NCBI GenBank assembly: GCA_023451825.1
Contig: JAEXYA010000015.1
Location: 1-64,000, forward strand
Source: Pseudomonadota bacterium
GTDB taxonomy: Bacteria > Pseudomonadota > Alphaproteobacteria > Rhizobiales > Xanthobacteraceae
DNA length: 64,000 nt
Reading direction: 5' to 3'
A model generated the notes under the pieces. It was not told the origin of the DNA. It saw only the letters and a program-made list of their open reading frames with translations, and ran no database searches. A program made the translations under genes and the position numbers. Below are positions 42,161 to 49,730 of the stretch, one piece after another. How positions within the stretch are numbered: the first letter of the stretch is position 1; the number at the start of each line of letters is the position of its first letter.

Positions 42161-42448
42161 ATGGCGATCAAGTTTCGTAAGCTGTCAATCAAGTCCCGCA
42201 GGCGTACCTTGGGGCTGGCTGGCATTGCTTTGGTGGTGGAAATGGTTGTTAGCCATCCCCGGTTCGACATGGCCGTCGGCGTTGCCCAGGTCGCGCGCGT
42301 TGCTGCTCCGGCCGTCGTGGCGTCGCTTGCTGCCCTGACGCGGACAGGGAGCGCGCCGAACGAGATTGCCGCGGAAGCGCCCAGCGTAGTACCGGTCATG
42401 GAACACACGGCAGAGCTGTGTGCGAAAATGCGGCGCGTGGAAAGTTGA
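42161..42448 (+). CDS. uncertain small protein, 95 aa
   Basis: Starts MAIKFRKLSIKSRRRTLGLA, a basic N-terminus before a hydrophobic stretch (LAGIALVVEMVV), then an Ala/Val-rich helix (VAQVARVAAPAVVASLAALT) and a polar end with one Cys. It could be a membrane-attached protein. Codon use is similar to neighbours, but no ribosome site or family supports it. An antisense frame over 41983-42408 competes and looks less protein-like. Confidence 0.4.
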   Translation: MAIKFRKLSIKSRRRTLGLAGIALVVEMVVSHPRFDMAVGVAQVARVAAPAVVASLAALTRTGSAPNEIAAEAPSVVPVMEHTAELCAKMRRVES

Positions 42449-42499
42449 GCGCGCGCGGTGCCGGTGGCATTCGTGCGGCGCAGCGGCTATGCTGAGTGC

Positions 42500-42862
42500 A
42501 TGTCACGCTTGATTTGCCTCACCCTTGCCATTGCGCTGTCGCTGTTCTCTGCGGACGCGATGGCCGCTTCCGTGAAGAAGCCGAAGGCCAAAGGCTGGCA
42601 GGGTTATGGTTTCCTGCCGGGCTATCGCCAACCGATCAATAACAGCGTGCCGCTGTTCATGCAGAAGCGCGCTGACCTGAAGATGGCCAAGCGCGATCGC
42701 CGCCACTGGTACATCGACAAGACCCCGCAATATTACAATTGGTGGGAAGGACAGTGGCGCTATCCTGGCCAGCCCGGCTTCAGTGGCGGTCAGTACAATG
42801 GCGGCAGTTTTGGCCCTTGCTACACGCGCACCCCGATCGGACCGATCTGGACCTGCGGATAG
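42500..42862 (+). CDS. secreted Tyr/Trp-rich protein, 120 aa
   Basis: Signal peptide LICLTLAIALSLFSADAMA (cleavage near residue 22). The mature part is basic at first (KKPKAKGWQGYGFLPGY) and then aromatic and glycine-rich: HWYIDKTPQYYNWWEGQWRY, GQPGFSGGQYNGGSFGPCY, ending in a second Cys. No named family is known to me; the composition suits an extracellular or surface-associated protein. Its relation to the cupredoxin gene 54 bp downstream is unclear but both are exported. Confidence 0.7.
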   Translation: MSRLICLTLAIALSLFSADAMAASVKKPKAKGWQGYGFLPGYRQPINNSVPLFMQKRADLKMAKRDRRHWYIDKTPQYYNWWEGQWRYPGQPGFSGGQYNGGSFGPCYTRTPIGPIWTCG

Positions 42863-42875
42863 AATAATTCAGCGT

Positions 42876-42897
42876 TGTACGTCGATGCGCGCGTACA
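42876..42897. promoter_or_regulatory. inverted repeat before the cupredoxin gene
   Basis: Perfect arms TGTACG (42876-42881) and CGTACA (42892-42897) separated by ten bases, ending 19 bases before the ATG at 42917. Spacing of one helical turn between half-sites suits a dimeric regulator. The regulator is unknown. Confidence 0.4.
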
Positions 42898-42916
42898 TCA
42901 TGGGGCAGGACGGATC

Positions 42917-43402
42917 ATGCAGACAATTTTCAAAACTATTGCAGCCGTGATCCTTGCGATGGTCCCAGTTGCGCCGGCCTTAGCCGATGCGGGGCATCAT
43001 GGTCATCATCGCAGCGAGGCCAAATTTGCAGCGGGGGAGCCCGGCGATCCCATGCGTCCGGCGCGGATCGTGAATGTCGCGATGACCGAGAGCGACCGCA
43101 AGATGCTGTTCGTACCGAGCAATTTGGAAATACGCCGGGGCGAGCAGGTGAAATTCGTGCTGCGCAATTCCGGCGAACTCGAGCACGAGTTCGTCCTGGC
43201 GACGACGGATGAAAATCTCGCTCACGCCGAGGCCATGAAGTCCGGGTCCATGAAGCATGACGACCCGAATGCCAGGACGCTCGATCCCAAGAAGGCGGGC
43301 CACATCGTCTGGAAATTCACCAAGGCTAGCGCGTTTGAATATGCCTGTCTGATCCCCGGCCATCGCGAGGCGGGCATGACAGGGACCATCCTGGTGAAAT
43401 AA
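42917..43402 (+). CDS. exported cupredoxin-domain copper protein
   Basis: Periplasmic blue-copper-like protein of 161 residues. After a signal (TIAAVILAMVPVAPALA) comes a His-rich stretch (GHHGHHRSE) and a cupredoxin fold. Copper ligands can be read as His in ELEHEFVLA and Cys, His and Met in YACLIPGHREAGMTG, the type-1 spacing. Such proteins carry electrons or copper. ATG at 42917 begins the signal; an earlier in-frame ATG at 42875 would overlap the inverted repeat. Confidence 0.88.
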   Translation: MQTIFKTIAAVILAMVPVAPALADAGHHGHHRSEAKFAAGEPGDPMRPARIVNVAMTESDRKMLFVPSNLEIRRGEQVKFVLRNSGELEHEFVLATTDENLAHAEAMKSGSMKHDDPNARTLDPKKAGHIVWKFTKASAFEYACLIPGHREAGMTGTILVK

Positions 43403-43413
43403 CGCGCTCTGGT

Positions 43414-43617
43414 TCAGCGGGACAGGTCGGCCATTTCCGTCCAGGAGGGCCGGGGCATTGTCATCGCGATATCCTTGGACATGACAATGACGCTTGCTTG
43501 CAGGCTTTCCGGTTTCGGCTGAACGGTCATCACGCCGATCCAGATTGTGGCGGCTGCGGCAAAAGCGACGAAGGCAATGGCACTGGAACGGTCAGGCGAG
43601 GGATCGGGGCGCTGCAT
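43414..43617 (-). CDS. 67-aa membrane protein
   Basis: One hydrophobic helix, SSAIAFVAFAAAATIWIGVM (about 11-30), with a short cytoplasmic start and a 35-residue outer part containing Ser, Met and Pro. AGGAGG six bases before the ATG is an ideal ribosome site, which makes this small gene credible. Function unknown. It ends 11 bases from the convergent cupredoxin gene. Confidence 0.7.
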   Translation of the reverse strand: MQRPDPSPDRSSAIAFVAFAAAATIWIGVMTVQPKPESLQASVIVMSKDIAMTMPRPSWTEMADLSR

Positions 43618-43711
43618 GGGGGCCTCCTGTGATCGCTCTCAAGCGCGCCGGCCGCCATTCGTTCCACGTCCGGCGAGAAAAAGTTAATGGGCGCCGCAGC
43701 ATTCCGCCTTG

Positions 43712-44437
43712 TTAGCGCACGGGATGTGCAAGCCCGGCCAGCCAATCGGCGAACATGGCCCGCCCGGCGCGGGCCAGTGGCGCGCCGTGCCGGCGGGCGT
43801 CGGCACGGATGCTGCGCGGATCGATACCAGCGCCCGCGAGCTCGCAGGCATGGCCGATCAGCCAGGCCTCCAGATCATGTTCCGTATTCGCCTCCGGATG
43901 AAATTGCAGGCCGAGAACATTCGGACCGATGGCGAAGGCCTGATTGCTGACCTGCGTTGTGGCCAGCAGCGCAGCACCGATCGGCAGTTCGAAGCCGTCG
44001 CCATGCCAATGCAGCACCGGAACATCGGCGAGATGCCGCAGCGGACCGTCTGCCCCCAGCGAGGTGAGCGTCAGGGGCGCAAAGCCGATTTCCTTGGTAC
44101 CGGTCGATGCGACCTTTGCGTCCAGCGCTGCAGCGATCAACTGCGCGCCTAGGCAAATCCCGAGCGTGGGCAGGCCGGCGTGCAGCCGCTGTTCGATCAA
44201 CGCCAGTTCAGTCGTCAGGAATGGGTATGTGTCGGTTTCATAGACGCCGATCGGGCCGCCGAGAACGATGAGCAAATCCGGCGCGAGCGCGTCCAGCGTG
44301 GTGAGGTGGCCCTGGGCGGCATCGGCGTAATCGAGCGAATAGCCGGCGCGCTCCAACTCCGGCTCGAACGTACCGAGTGTTTCGAACGCGACGTGGCGAA
44401 TGGCGACGGCTGTTTTGAGACTGTGCATGGCGTTCAT
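43712..44437 (-). CDS. class I glutamine amidotransferase
   Basis: GATase1-fold enzyme of 241 residues, like the GMP synthase-related amidotransferases that act alone. The nucleophilic Cys lies in LPTLGICLGAQLIAAAL, and the His-x-Glu pair in LGLQFHPEANTEH. GGPIGVYETDTYPFL is the oxyanion loop. Acceptor unknown. The ATG at 44437 overlaps the stop of the yggS-type gene (TGATG), so the two are translationally coupled; a GTG at 44440 is also possible. Confidence 0.9.
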   Translation of the reverse strand: MNAMHSLKTAVAIRHVAFETLGTFEPELERAGYSLDYADAAQGHLTTLDALAPDLLIVLGGPIGVYETDTYPFLTTELALIEQRLHAGLPTLGICLGAQLIAAALDAKVASTGTKEIGFAPLTLTSLGADGPLRHLADVPVLHWHGDGFELPIGAALLATTQVSNQAFAIGPNVLGLQFHPEANTEHDLEAWLIGHACELAGAGIDPRSIRADARRHGAPLARAGRAMFADWLAGLAHPVR

Positions 44438-45231
44438 CACCGGGCTTTGGCAAAATCGGGCCAGTAGTGTCCATCGGGAGTAGGGCGCTTGCCGAAAATC
44501 GCTTGTCCGACGCGAACCACGTCGGCGCCTTCTTCGATCGCAGCTTCGAAATCGCCGGTCATGCCCATCGAGAGTTCGACCAGCGCCGCATTGCGTTTGA
44601 CGACCTGATCGCGGAGCCGCCGCAGCAGTGCAAAACAGGGGCGCACGCGCGTCATGTCATCACTGAACAGCGCGAGCGTCATCAGCCCGCGCGGTTTCAA
44701 CCGCGGGAATTGATCGAGGCAGTCGACGAAGGAGGGCAACGCATCGGGATGCAGCCCGAACTTGCTCTCTTCACCTGACGTATTCACCTGCACATAGACG
44801 TCGAGAGTCTTGTTCTCGCGTTCGAGCCGCGCATTCAGCAGTTCGGCGAGCCGCATGCTATCGAGCGCATGAAACTCGCGCGCGAACCGCGTCAGGTATT
44901 TGATCTTGTTGGTCTGCAGGTGACCGATGATGCTCCACGCAATAGGCAGGTCGGCCAGCGCCTCGCGTTTGCCGATCGCCTCCTGGATCTTGTTTTCGCC
45001 GAAGTCGCGGATGCCTGCCTGAAAGGCCAGCTGGAGCACATTTGCCGGCACTGTCTTGGTGACCGGCAGCAAGCGCACCGATGCGCGCGCGCGACCTGCG
45101 CGCGCGCAAGCATGCGCGATGCGGCTTTCGACGGCAGCAAGGTTCGTGCGAAACACGGATTCCGGATCAGGCCCAAAACGATCGATATCCTCCGGTGTCA
45201 GGCTGTCCGCAGGCAGGCGCGTGCTATCCAT
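44437..45231 (-). CDS. yggS: YggS/PLPBP family PLP homeostasis protein
   Basis: PLP-binding protein of 264 residues with an alanine-racemase-like barrel and no known reaction; it buffers and distributes PLP. The PLP Lys is in LLPVTKTVPAN. Family motifs: FGENKIQEAIGKRE, WSIIGHLQTNKIKYL, VNTSGEESKFGL, PRGLMTLAL and ELSMGMTGDFEAAIEEGADV. The N-terminus is about 30 residues longer than E. coli YggS. AGGTGA six bases before the ATG at 45231 supports this start. It lies between a redoxin and an amidotransferase gene, in a unit divergent from a MocR regulator. Confidence 0.92.
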   Translation of the reverse strand: MDSTRLPADSLTPEDIDRFGPDPESVFRTNLAAVESRIAHACARAGRARASVRLLPVTKTVPANVLQLAFQAGIRDFGENKIQEAIGKREALADLPIAWSIIGHLQTNKIKYLTRFAREFHALDSMRLAELLNARLERENKTLDVYVQVNTSGEESKFGLHPDALPSFVDCLDQFPRLKPRGLMTLALFSDDMTRVRPCFALLRRLRDQVVKRNAALVELSMGMTGDFEAAIEEGADVVRVGQAIFGKRPTPDGHYWPDFAKAR

Positions 45232-45235
45232 GACG

Positions 45236-45766
45236 TCACCTGCATCCATCGATCGTGCAGACGCTGGATGATTCCGGCGTGATCTCGGCCTGTGCCACCG
45301 GCTGTTCGCAGATCAGCGCCATCAATTCGGCGCCGAGCTGAAGATCGGAGACATGGCCAAATACATGCCGCCGGAGCTGTCCTTCGCGATCGAACAACAG
45401 CGTCGTCGGCGTACCTTGAAAGCCGTAGGTTTGCATCGTGTGCGGTAGACCGACGCCATCCGGCTTGTCGATGCCGACCGGGAAGCGGATCTTGTATTCG
45501 TGCAAAAAGGCGCGCAATGCGTTTGAGCCCATCGCGTCGTGATGCTCGAACACGCTGTGCAGGCCGATCACTGCGACATCGGAGGATTTGAAGGTCGCGG
45601 CGACGCGCTGCGCCTGCGGCAGTCCTTCCGCCACGCAGCCGGGGCAGAGCATCTGGAACGCCGTCAGCATCACGATCTTGCCGCGCAGCGCCGCGAGCGA
45701 CAGCGGTGCAGGGGCATTGAGCCACTCTGTGGTTTGCCATTCTGGAGCCCGGTCGATTGTCGTCAT
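45236..45766 (-). CDS. TlpA/AhpC-like redoxin
   Basis: Thioredoxin-fold protein of 176 residues. The active site is a CxxC in FQMLCPGCVAEGLPQ (about 41-44). Other fold elements: VIGLHSVFEHHDAMG, KIRFPVGIDKPDG and TPTTLLFDREGQLRRH with the cis-Pro. No signal peptide, so it is cytoplasmic. Two more Cys stand at the very end (SSVCTIDGCR). First gene of the unit redoxin, yggS, amidotransferase; the gap to yggS is four bases. Divergent from a MocR gene. Confidence 0.9.
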   Translation of the reverse strand: MTTIDRAPEWQTTEWLNAPAPLSLAALRGKIVMLTAFQMLCPGCVAEGLPQAQRVAATFKSSDVAVIGLHSVFEHHDAMGSNALRAFLHEYKIRFPVGIDKPDGVGLPHTMQTYGFQGTPTTLLFDREGQLRRHVFGHVSDLQLGAELMALICEQPVAQAEITPESSSVCTIDGCR

Positions 45767-45845
45767 GAGACCTGTCCTTTGCGCGCCTCCGGGCCGATGA
45801 TGCAATCGTCGATCCCCGGATGCATGCGACTGTTTACAGATCTGG

Positions 45846-45890
45846 CTGGACCATTAGAATGTCCAGTTGAGTTGATTTGTGATGGTCCAG
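45846..45890. promoter_or_regulatory. candidate MocR operator, redoxin-yggS / mocR spacer
   Basis: CTGGAC (45846-45851) and GTCCAG (45861-45866) form an inverted repeat with nine bases between. A third half-site, GGTCCAG (45884-45890), lies in direct orientation, its GTCCAG starting 24 bases after the second. Two direct half-sites plus one inverted half-site is the pattern found for PdxR-type regulators. All are in the 143-bp divergent spacer, 20 bases before the mocR start codon. Confidence 0.6.
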
Positions 45891-45909
45891 TTTGCGGGCG
45901 GAAAACCGG

Positions 45910-47349
45910 ATGGCGAAGTCAGGCCTCGGCGCACGACAGATCTACGAGACGCTGCGCGACCAGATCGCGGACGGCGTTTTTGGTGTGGATGGCCAATTGC
46001 CGTCATCCCGCAGCCTCGCGCTCGATCTGGGCGTTTCCCGCACGACAGTCACCGTCGCCTTCGAACAATTGCTTGCCGAGGGCTTCATCGACGTTCGGCA
46101 AGGCGCGCGTCCGCATGTCGCCAGGGGATCGATGCGGGCTGAGGCATCGAAGCGCGTGCCGCGCCCGGGGAAGACGGTGCAACTGTCGGCCTATGGCAAA
46201 CGTCTGCAGGGCCTACCGGCCCCGCCGGCGCCCAGGCCCGGCCGGCTGATCGCTGACTTCCGCTATGGTGATCTCGCCATCGGCGATTTCCCCGCCGCGA
46301 CCTGGCGCCGTGCCGTCAATGCCGCCATGGCACAGCGCGCAGACCGGCTCGGCTATGACGATCCACGCGGCGCGAAACGGCTACGGTTGGCGCTGCAGGG
46401 CTATCTGTGGCGGGCCAGGGGCTTGCGCTGCGAACTCGACCAGATCGTCATCGTCAATGGCTCGCAGCAAGGGCTCGATCTTTGTGCGCGCCTGCTGCTT
46501 GATGCGCATGACAGCTTTGCGGTCGAGGAGCCCGGCTATGCGATGGCGCGCCATATTTTCGCCAGCACGGGCGCTGCACCGATCCCGACCGAGGTCGACG
46601 GGGAAGGGCTGATTGTCGATAGGCTCGCGGACAGTGCAGCGCGCCTCGTCTATGTCACGCCGTCGCATCAGTTTCCGCTCGGCAGTGTGATGGCGGTGGC
46701 GCGTCGGCGGCAGTTGCTGGACTGGGCCGCGCGCATGCGCGCTTATGTGGTGGAGGACGATTACGACAGCGAATTTCGCTATGACATCGATCCCGTGCCC
46801 CCGCTGCACACGCTCGATGCCCATGGCAATGTCATCTATCTCGGCACCGTCTCCAAGACGCTGTCGCCGACCTTGCGCATCGGCTATCTCGTCGTCCCGC
46901 ATGAATTGCAGGACGCATTTGCAATGGCGAAGCAGTTGTCCGACCGGCACTCCGCCGTGCTCGAACAGGAAGCGCTCGCTTCGGTCATCGAGAGCGGGCT
47001 GTATGAAAGCCATATTCGCAAGATGCGCCGCCTGCATCGCGAGCGGCGCGAGACCCTGCTTGCCGCCATCCGGCTCAAATTTGCAGACCGTGTCGCCATT
47101 GCGGGCGCGGATGCCGGCCTTCATGTCGTGGCGCAGTTTCTCGATCTGCCGCGCAGCGTGGAAGCCGAACTGATTGCCGCGGGCCGACGCGCTGGCATCG
47201 GACTACATTCGGTTTCGGAATTGTACGCGACATCGCGACGACCCAGCATGGTCACGCTGATCATGGGGTATGCCGCGCTCGACCCCGCCAGGATCGAACG
47301 CGGCATTCACGTTCTTGCGGATGTGGTTGATCGCATGCGGGGACGCTGA
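45910..47349 (+). CDS. MocR/PdxR-type PLP-dependent regulator, second copy
   Basis: GntR-aminotransferase fusion of 479 residues. Winged helix: ARQIYETLRDQIADGVFGVD, SLALDLGVSRTTVTVAFEQL (about 8-75). Aminotransferase-type sensor: GYDDPRGAKRLRLALQGYL, EEPGYAMARHIF, YVTPSHQFPLGSVMAV, VEDDYDSEFRY and the PLP Lys in GTVSKTLSPTLRIGY. Divergent from the redoxin-yggS-amidotransferase unit, with an inverted repeat between. As YggS sets free PLP and MocR proteins read PLP, a feedback loop is likely (inference). ATG at 45910 is preferred over TTG at 45892. Confidence 0.92.
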   Translation: MAKSGLGARQIYETLRDQIADGVFGVDGQLPSSRSLALDLGVSRTTVTVAFEQLLAEGFIDVRQGARPHVARGSMRAEASKRVPRPGKTVQLSAYGKRLQGLPAPPAPRPGRLIADFRYGDLAIGDFPAATWRRAVNAAMAQRADRLGYDDPRGAKRLRLALQGYLWRARGLRCELDQIVIVNGSQQGLDLCARLLLDAHDSFAVEEPGYAMARHIFASTGAAPIPTEVDGEGLIVDRLADSAARLVYVTPSHQFPLGSVMAVARRRQLLDWAARMRAYVVEDDYDSEFRYDIDPVPPLHTLDAHGNVIYLGTVSKTLSPTLRIGYLVVPHELQDAFAMAKQLSDRHSAVLEQEALASVIESGLYESHIRKMRRLHRERRETLLAAIRLKFADRVAIAGADAGLHVVAQFLDLPRSVEAELIAAGRRAGIGLHSVSELYATSRRPSMVTLIMGYAALDPARIERGIHVLADVVDRMRGR

Positions 47350-47362
47350 CCGCAGTTGGCGT

Positions 47363-47869
47363 TTACCGGCGCAGGCCGCTGAATGGCAGTGCGCATGTGC
47401 GTTTCCATGGGCCGCCGAGATATTCCCACAGTTGCAGCCCGGTGATCGTTCCGGTCCGTTCCTGAAACATATGCGTCAGGCTTGCATGAAGCGCGCGAGC
47501 GGTCTCGGCGGGTGCTTTGTTCTGGATCGTGACATGCGGCGTCCAGCGCTGATCATCCTGCCGCGACAGGCCAACGCCGATCGCCGTCTTCACATCCGCG
47601 CGCAGGCGCTCGAGTACGGGTGACGCCGCATGGATCGCATTCCCGAAGCCGAGAAACATCACCTTGTCGAAGACGACCGGAAGCGGCGCCTCCGGCAGCG
47701 CCGCGCGTTGCAGGCGCTCGATCTGCGTCGGCGACAGCCGGTGAAACATCGTCAGATGCGCCGACAGCACGTTGCGCTCCGGCGGAAAATGCGCGCGCCG
47801 AAGCCCGTCGAGCCAGGCGAAGCTCGCGTCGTCGAGTTGCGCGGTGAGGATGTAGACCGGCTCAGTCAA
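47363..47869 (-). CDS. 2',5' RNA ligase-like (LigT/2H) protein
   Basis: 2H phosphoesterase-fold protein of 168 residues. The two catalytic H-x-T motifs are AHLTMFHRL (about 37-39) and PHVTIQNKA (about 111-113). Family members act on cyclic phosphates or 2',5' linkages in RNA; the bacterial substrate is usually unknown. Its first eight bases overlap the end of the nitroreductase gene, so it is the second gene of that transcript. Confidence 0.88.
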   Translation of the reverse strand: MTEPVYILTAQLDDASFAWLDGLRRAHFPPERNVLSAHLTMFHRLSPTQIERLQRAALPEAPLPVVFDKVMFLGFGNAIHAASPVLERLRADVKTAIGVGLSRQDDQRWTPHVTIQNKAPAETARALHASLTHMFQERTGTITGLQLWEYLGGPWKRTCALPFSGLRR

Positions 47870-48536
47870 ATCCGACGAACCGCGTCGCTTCGGCTACCGA
47901 CTTGCGCTCCGAGACGACCGCATTGGCCGGGAAGGTGTCGTCAGGCCAGCCGAGCGCGATGCTCTTCATGATGATCTGGTCGTCCGCGATGCCGGCATGC
48001 TCCCGCACCACCGGCGACTGCATGATGCCCTGGCTGTTGATGACCGCACCAAGCCCGCGCGACCAGGCGGCATTGACCAGTGCAGTGGCCACCGCACCGC
48101 AATCGAACGGCGTATCGTCGCTGCCATCGAGCACGCGGTCATAGGTCACGATGATACAGACCGGGGCATCGAACTGGCGGAAACCGCGCAGCACCCAATC
48201 CTGCCGCATCTCCTTGTCGTCGCGCGCGATGCCCATCGCGGCAAACAGCTGTTTCGCCACACCGACCTGGCGATCGCGATGATGGCCGGCAAAAGGCTGC
48301 CCGATGCGGAATTCGCGCGATTGCGGAACGCCGGCGACCATCCGCTCGGTATTGCCGGCGCGGATCTTGTTCAATGGCTCACCGGTGATGACGTAGAAAT
48401 TCCACGGCTGCACATTCATCGACGACGGCGCGCGCATCGCCAGATGGATGATCTCCTCGATCAGCTTTTGCGGCACCGGATCAGGCTTGTAGCCGCGGAT
48501 GCTGCGGCGGCCGAGAATGACGTCATCGAACTGCAT
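47862..48536 (-). CDS. nitroreductase family flavoprotein
   Basis: FMN-dependent NAD(P)H oxidoreductase of 224 residues. Motifs: DDVILGRRSIRGYKPDPVP (FMN-phosphate Arg residues), AMRAPSSMNVQPWNFYVITG, DCGAVATALVNAAWSRGLGA and KSIALGWPDD. Substrates of this family are nitroaromatics, quinones or enones. The ATG at 48536 begins the family N-terminus; GGGAG lies a little far upstream (11 bases), and a TTG at 48596 is an unlikely alternative. Overlaps the RNA ligase-like gene by eight bases. Confidence 0.9.
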   Translation of the reverse strand: MQFDDVILGRRSIRGYKPDPVPQKLIEEIIHLAMRAPSSMNVQPWNFYVITGEPLNKIRAGNTERMVAGVPQSREFRIGQPFAGHHRDRQVGVAKQLFAAMGIARDDKEMRQDWVLRGFRQFDAPVCIIVTYDRVLDGSDDTPFDCGAVATALVNAAWSRGLGAVINSQGIMQSPVVREHAGIADDQIIMKSIALGWPDDTFPANAVVSERKSVAEATRFVGFD

Positions 48537-48565
48537 GGGCGTGAAAGCTCCCGGGAGTTTTTCAA

Positions 48566-48596
48566 TTGGCCGGGATAGTCGGGCTTTCCCGGCCAA
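48566..48596 (-). terminator. hairpin after Bug receptor 5
   Basis: Perfect 10-bp stem TTGGCCGGGA (48566-48575) and TCCCGGCCAA (48587-48596) with an 11-base loop, between the stop of the Bug receptor 5 gene (48639) and the nitroreductase start. Probably the end of the receptor transcript; no T run is seen. Confidence 0.5.
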
Positions 48597-48620
48597 TGCG
48601 CAACAGCGCGATGTCGCTAC

Positions 48621-48659
48621 GGCATCAGTTCGATGCCCTCAAGGCATCAGTTCGATGCC
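48621..48659. repeat. tandem 17-bp direct repeat at a gene end
   Basis: GGCATCAGTTCGATGCC occurs at 48621-48637 and again at 48643-48659, a 22-bp period. The second copy encodes the last residues GIELMP of Bug receptor 5 on the minus strand; the first copy would encode GIELMP again past the current TGA stop, followed by TAG. Confidence 0.9.
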
Positions 48660-49595
48660 GGCCGCAGCCACGATCTTGCGATGGATGTCGAGCTGAAGCT
48701 TGACCATGTTGCCGAGTTCGTCCGGCGTCGATGGCGTCAGCGTGATGTCCTGCTCCAGCATGCGCTGCTTCACCGCCGGATCGTTCATGGCTTCGCGAAA
48801 CGCCTTGTTGAGGGTGGCGACGATGTCCGCAGGCATGTCGCGCGGGCCGAACACGGCGGCCCAGGCGGTGAGCTTGAGGTCGGGAAAGCCGGCTTCCGCC
48901 ATGGTCGGGATGTCCGGATATGACGGGCTGCGCTGTTCGAGATTGGTGGCGAGCGCGCGCAACTTGCCTTCCTTGACATGCCCCATGCCGATCCCCGAGG
49001 TGGCCATCATGACATTGATGCGGCCGGTGATGAGATCGGTGATCGCCGGTGGTTCGCCGCGATAGGGGATATGGGTCATATCGAGGCCGTTCGCCATCGC
49101 CAGCGAAGCAACGGACAGGCGGCCCGTCGTGTTGCCAGAACCGTAAGCGAGCTTGCCGGGATTGGCCTTCGCATAGGTGATGAACTCGCTCAGCGTCTTG
49201 GCCGGAACGTCGCTATTCACGTAGAGGAAGAAATTGTAGCGGCCGATATTGACGATCGGGCTGAAGTCGGCCGTGACGTCATAGGGCGGCGCCTTGCGCA
49301 AAGCGGGCACGCCGGACATGGCGCTGTTGGACGCCAGCATGATGGTGTAGCCATCCGGCGCGCTGCGTTTCACTTCGGTCGCCGCGATGGCGCCGTCGGC
49401 GCCGGTCTTGTTATCGATGATGAACTGCTGGCCGAGCTTGGCGGAAACGCTGTCGGCGAACACGCGGGCGATCGCATCGGTGGAGGAGCCGGCCGGCAAG
49501 GGCACGATCAGGCGGATCGGGCGTGTCGGATAATCCGCAGCAAGTGCCGGTGTGATGCCCAGCAGCATCGAGGCTGCAATCAGAATATTCCGCAA
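48639..49595 (-). CDS. Bug-type (TTT) solute-binding protein 5
   Basis: Exported receptor of 318 residues. The signal is RNILIAASMLLGITPALA; then YPTRPIRLIVPLPAGSSTDA, FIIDNKTGADGAIAATEVKR, APDGYTIMLASNSAMSGVPA and PYRGEPPAITDLITGRINVM. The start is TTG at 49595: the preceding codon is GTC, and GGAGAGG stands about eight bases upstream. PLPAGSSTD replaces the usual PAGGxTD, a small change in the pocket loop. The 3' end carries a tandem duplication that renewed the stop codon. No permease genes nearby. Confidence 0.9.
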   Translation of the reverse strand: MRNILIAASMLLGITPALAADYPTRPIRLIVPLPAGSSTDAIARVFADSVSAKLGQQFIIDNKTGADGAIAATEVKRSAPDGYTIMLASNSAMSGVPALRKAPPYDVTADFSPIVNIGRYNFFLYVNSDVPAKTLSEFITYAKANPGKLAYGSGNTTGRLSVASLAMANGLDMTHIPYRGEPPAITDLITGRINVMMATSGIGMGHVKEGKLRALATNLEQRSPSYPDIPTMAEAGFPDLKLTAWAAVFGPRDMPADIVATLNKAFREAMNDPAVKQRMLEQDITLTPSTPDELGNMVKLQLDIHRKIVAAAGIELMP

Positions 49596-49730
49596 GACGG
49601 TGTCCTCTCCTAGGTGTTTTGCGGCATAGGGCTGACACGGCCATGCGTTGTCAAATACTTTGATTGTAAAGCTATCTGCGGTGGAAACCCGGATGCCGCC
49701 ACGCGCCATCCGGGTCGTTGTGCCGATGCC

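Noticed and set aside
41983..42408. 141-codon minus-strand frame
   Set aside because: Thr/Ala/Ser-rich translation with no start signal; the plus-strand frame is slightly more plausible, though also weak.
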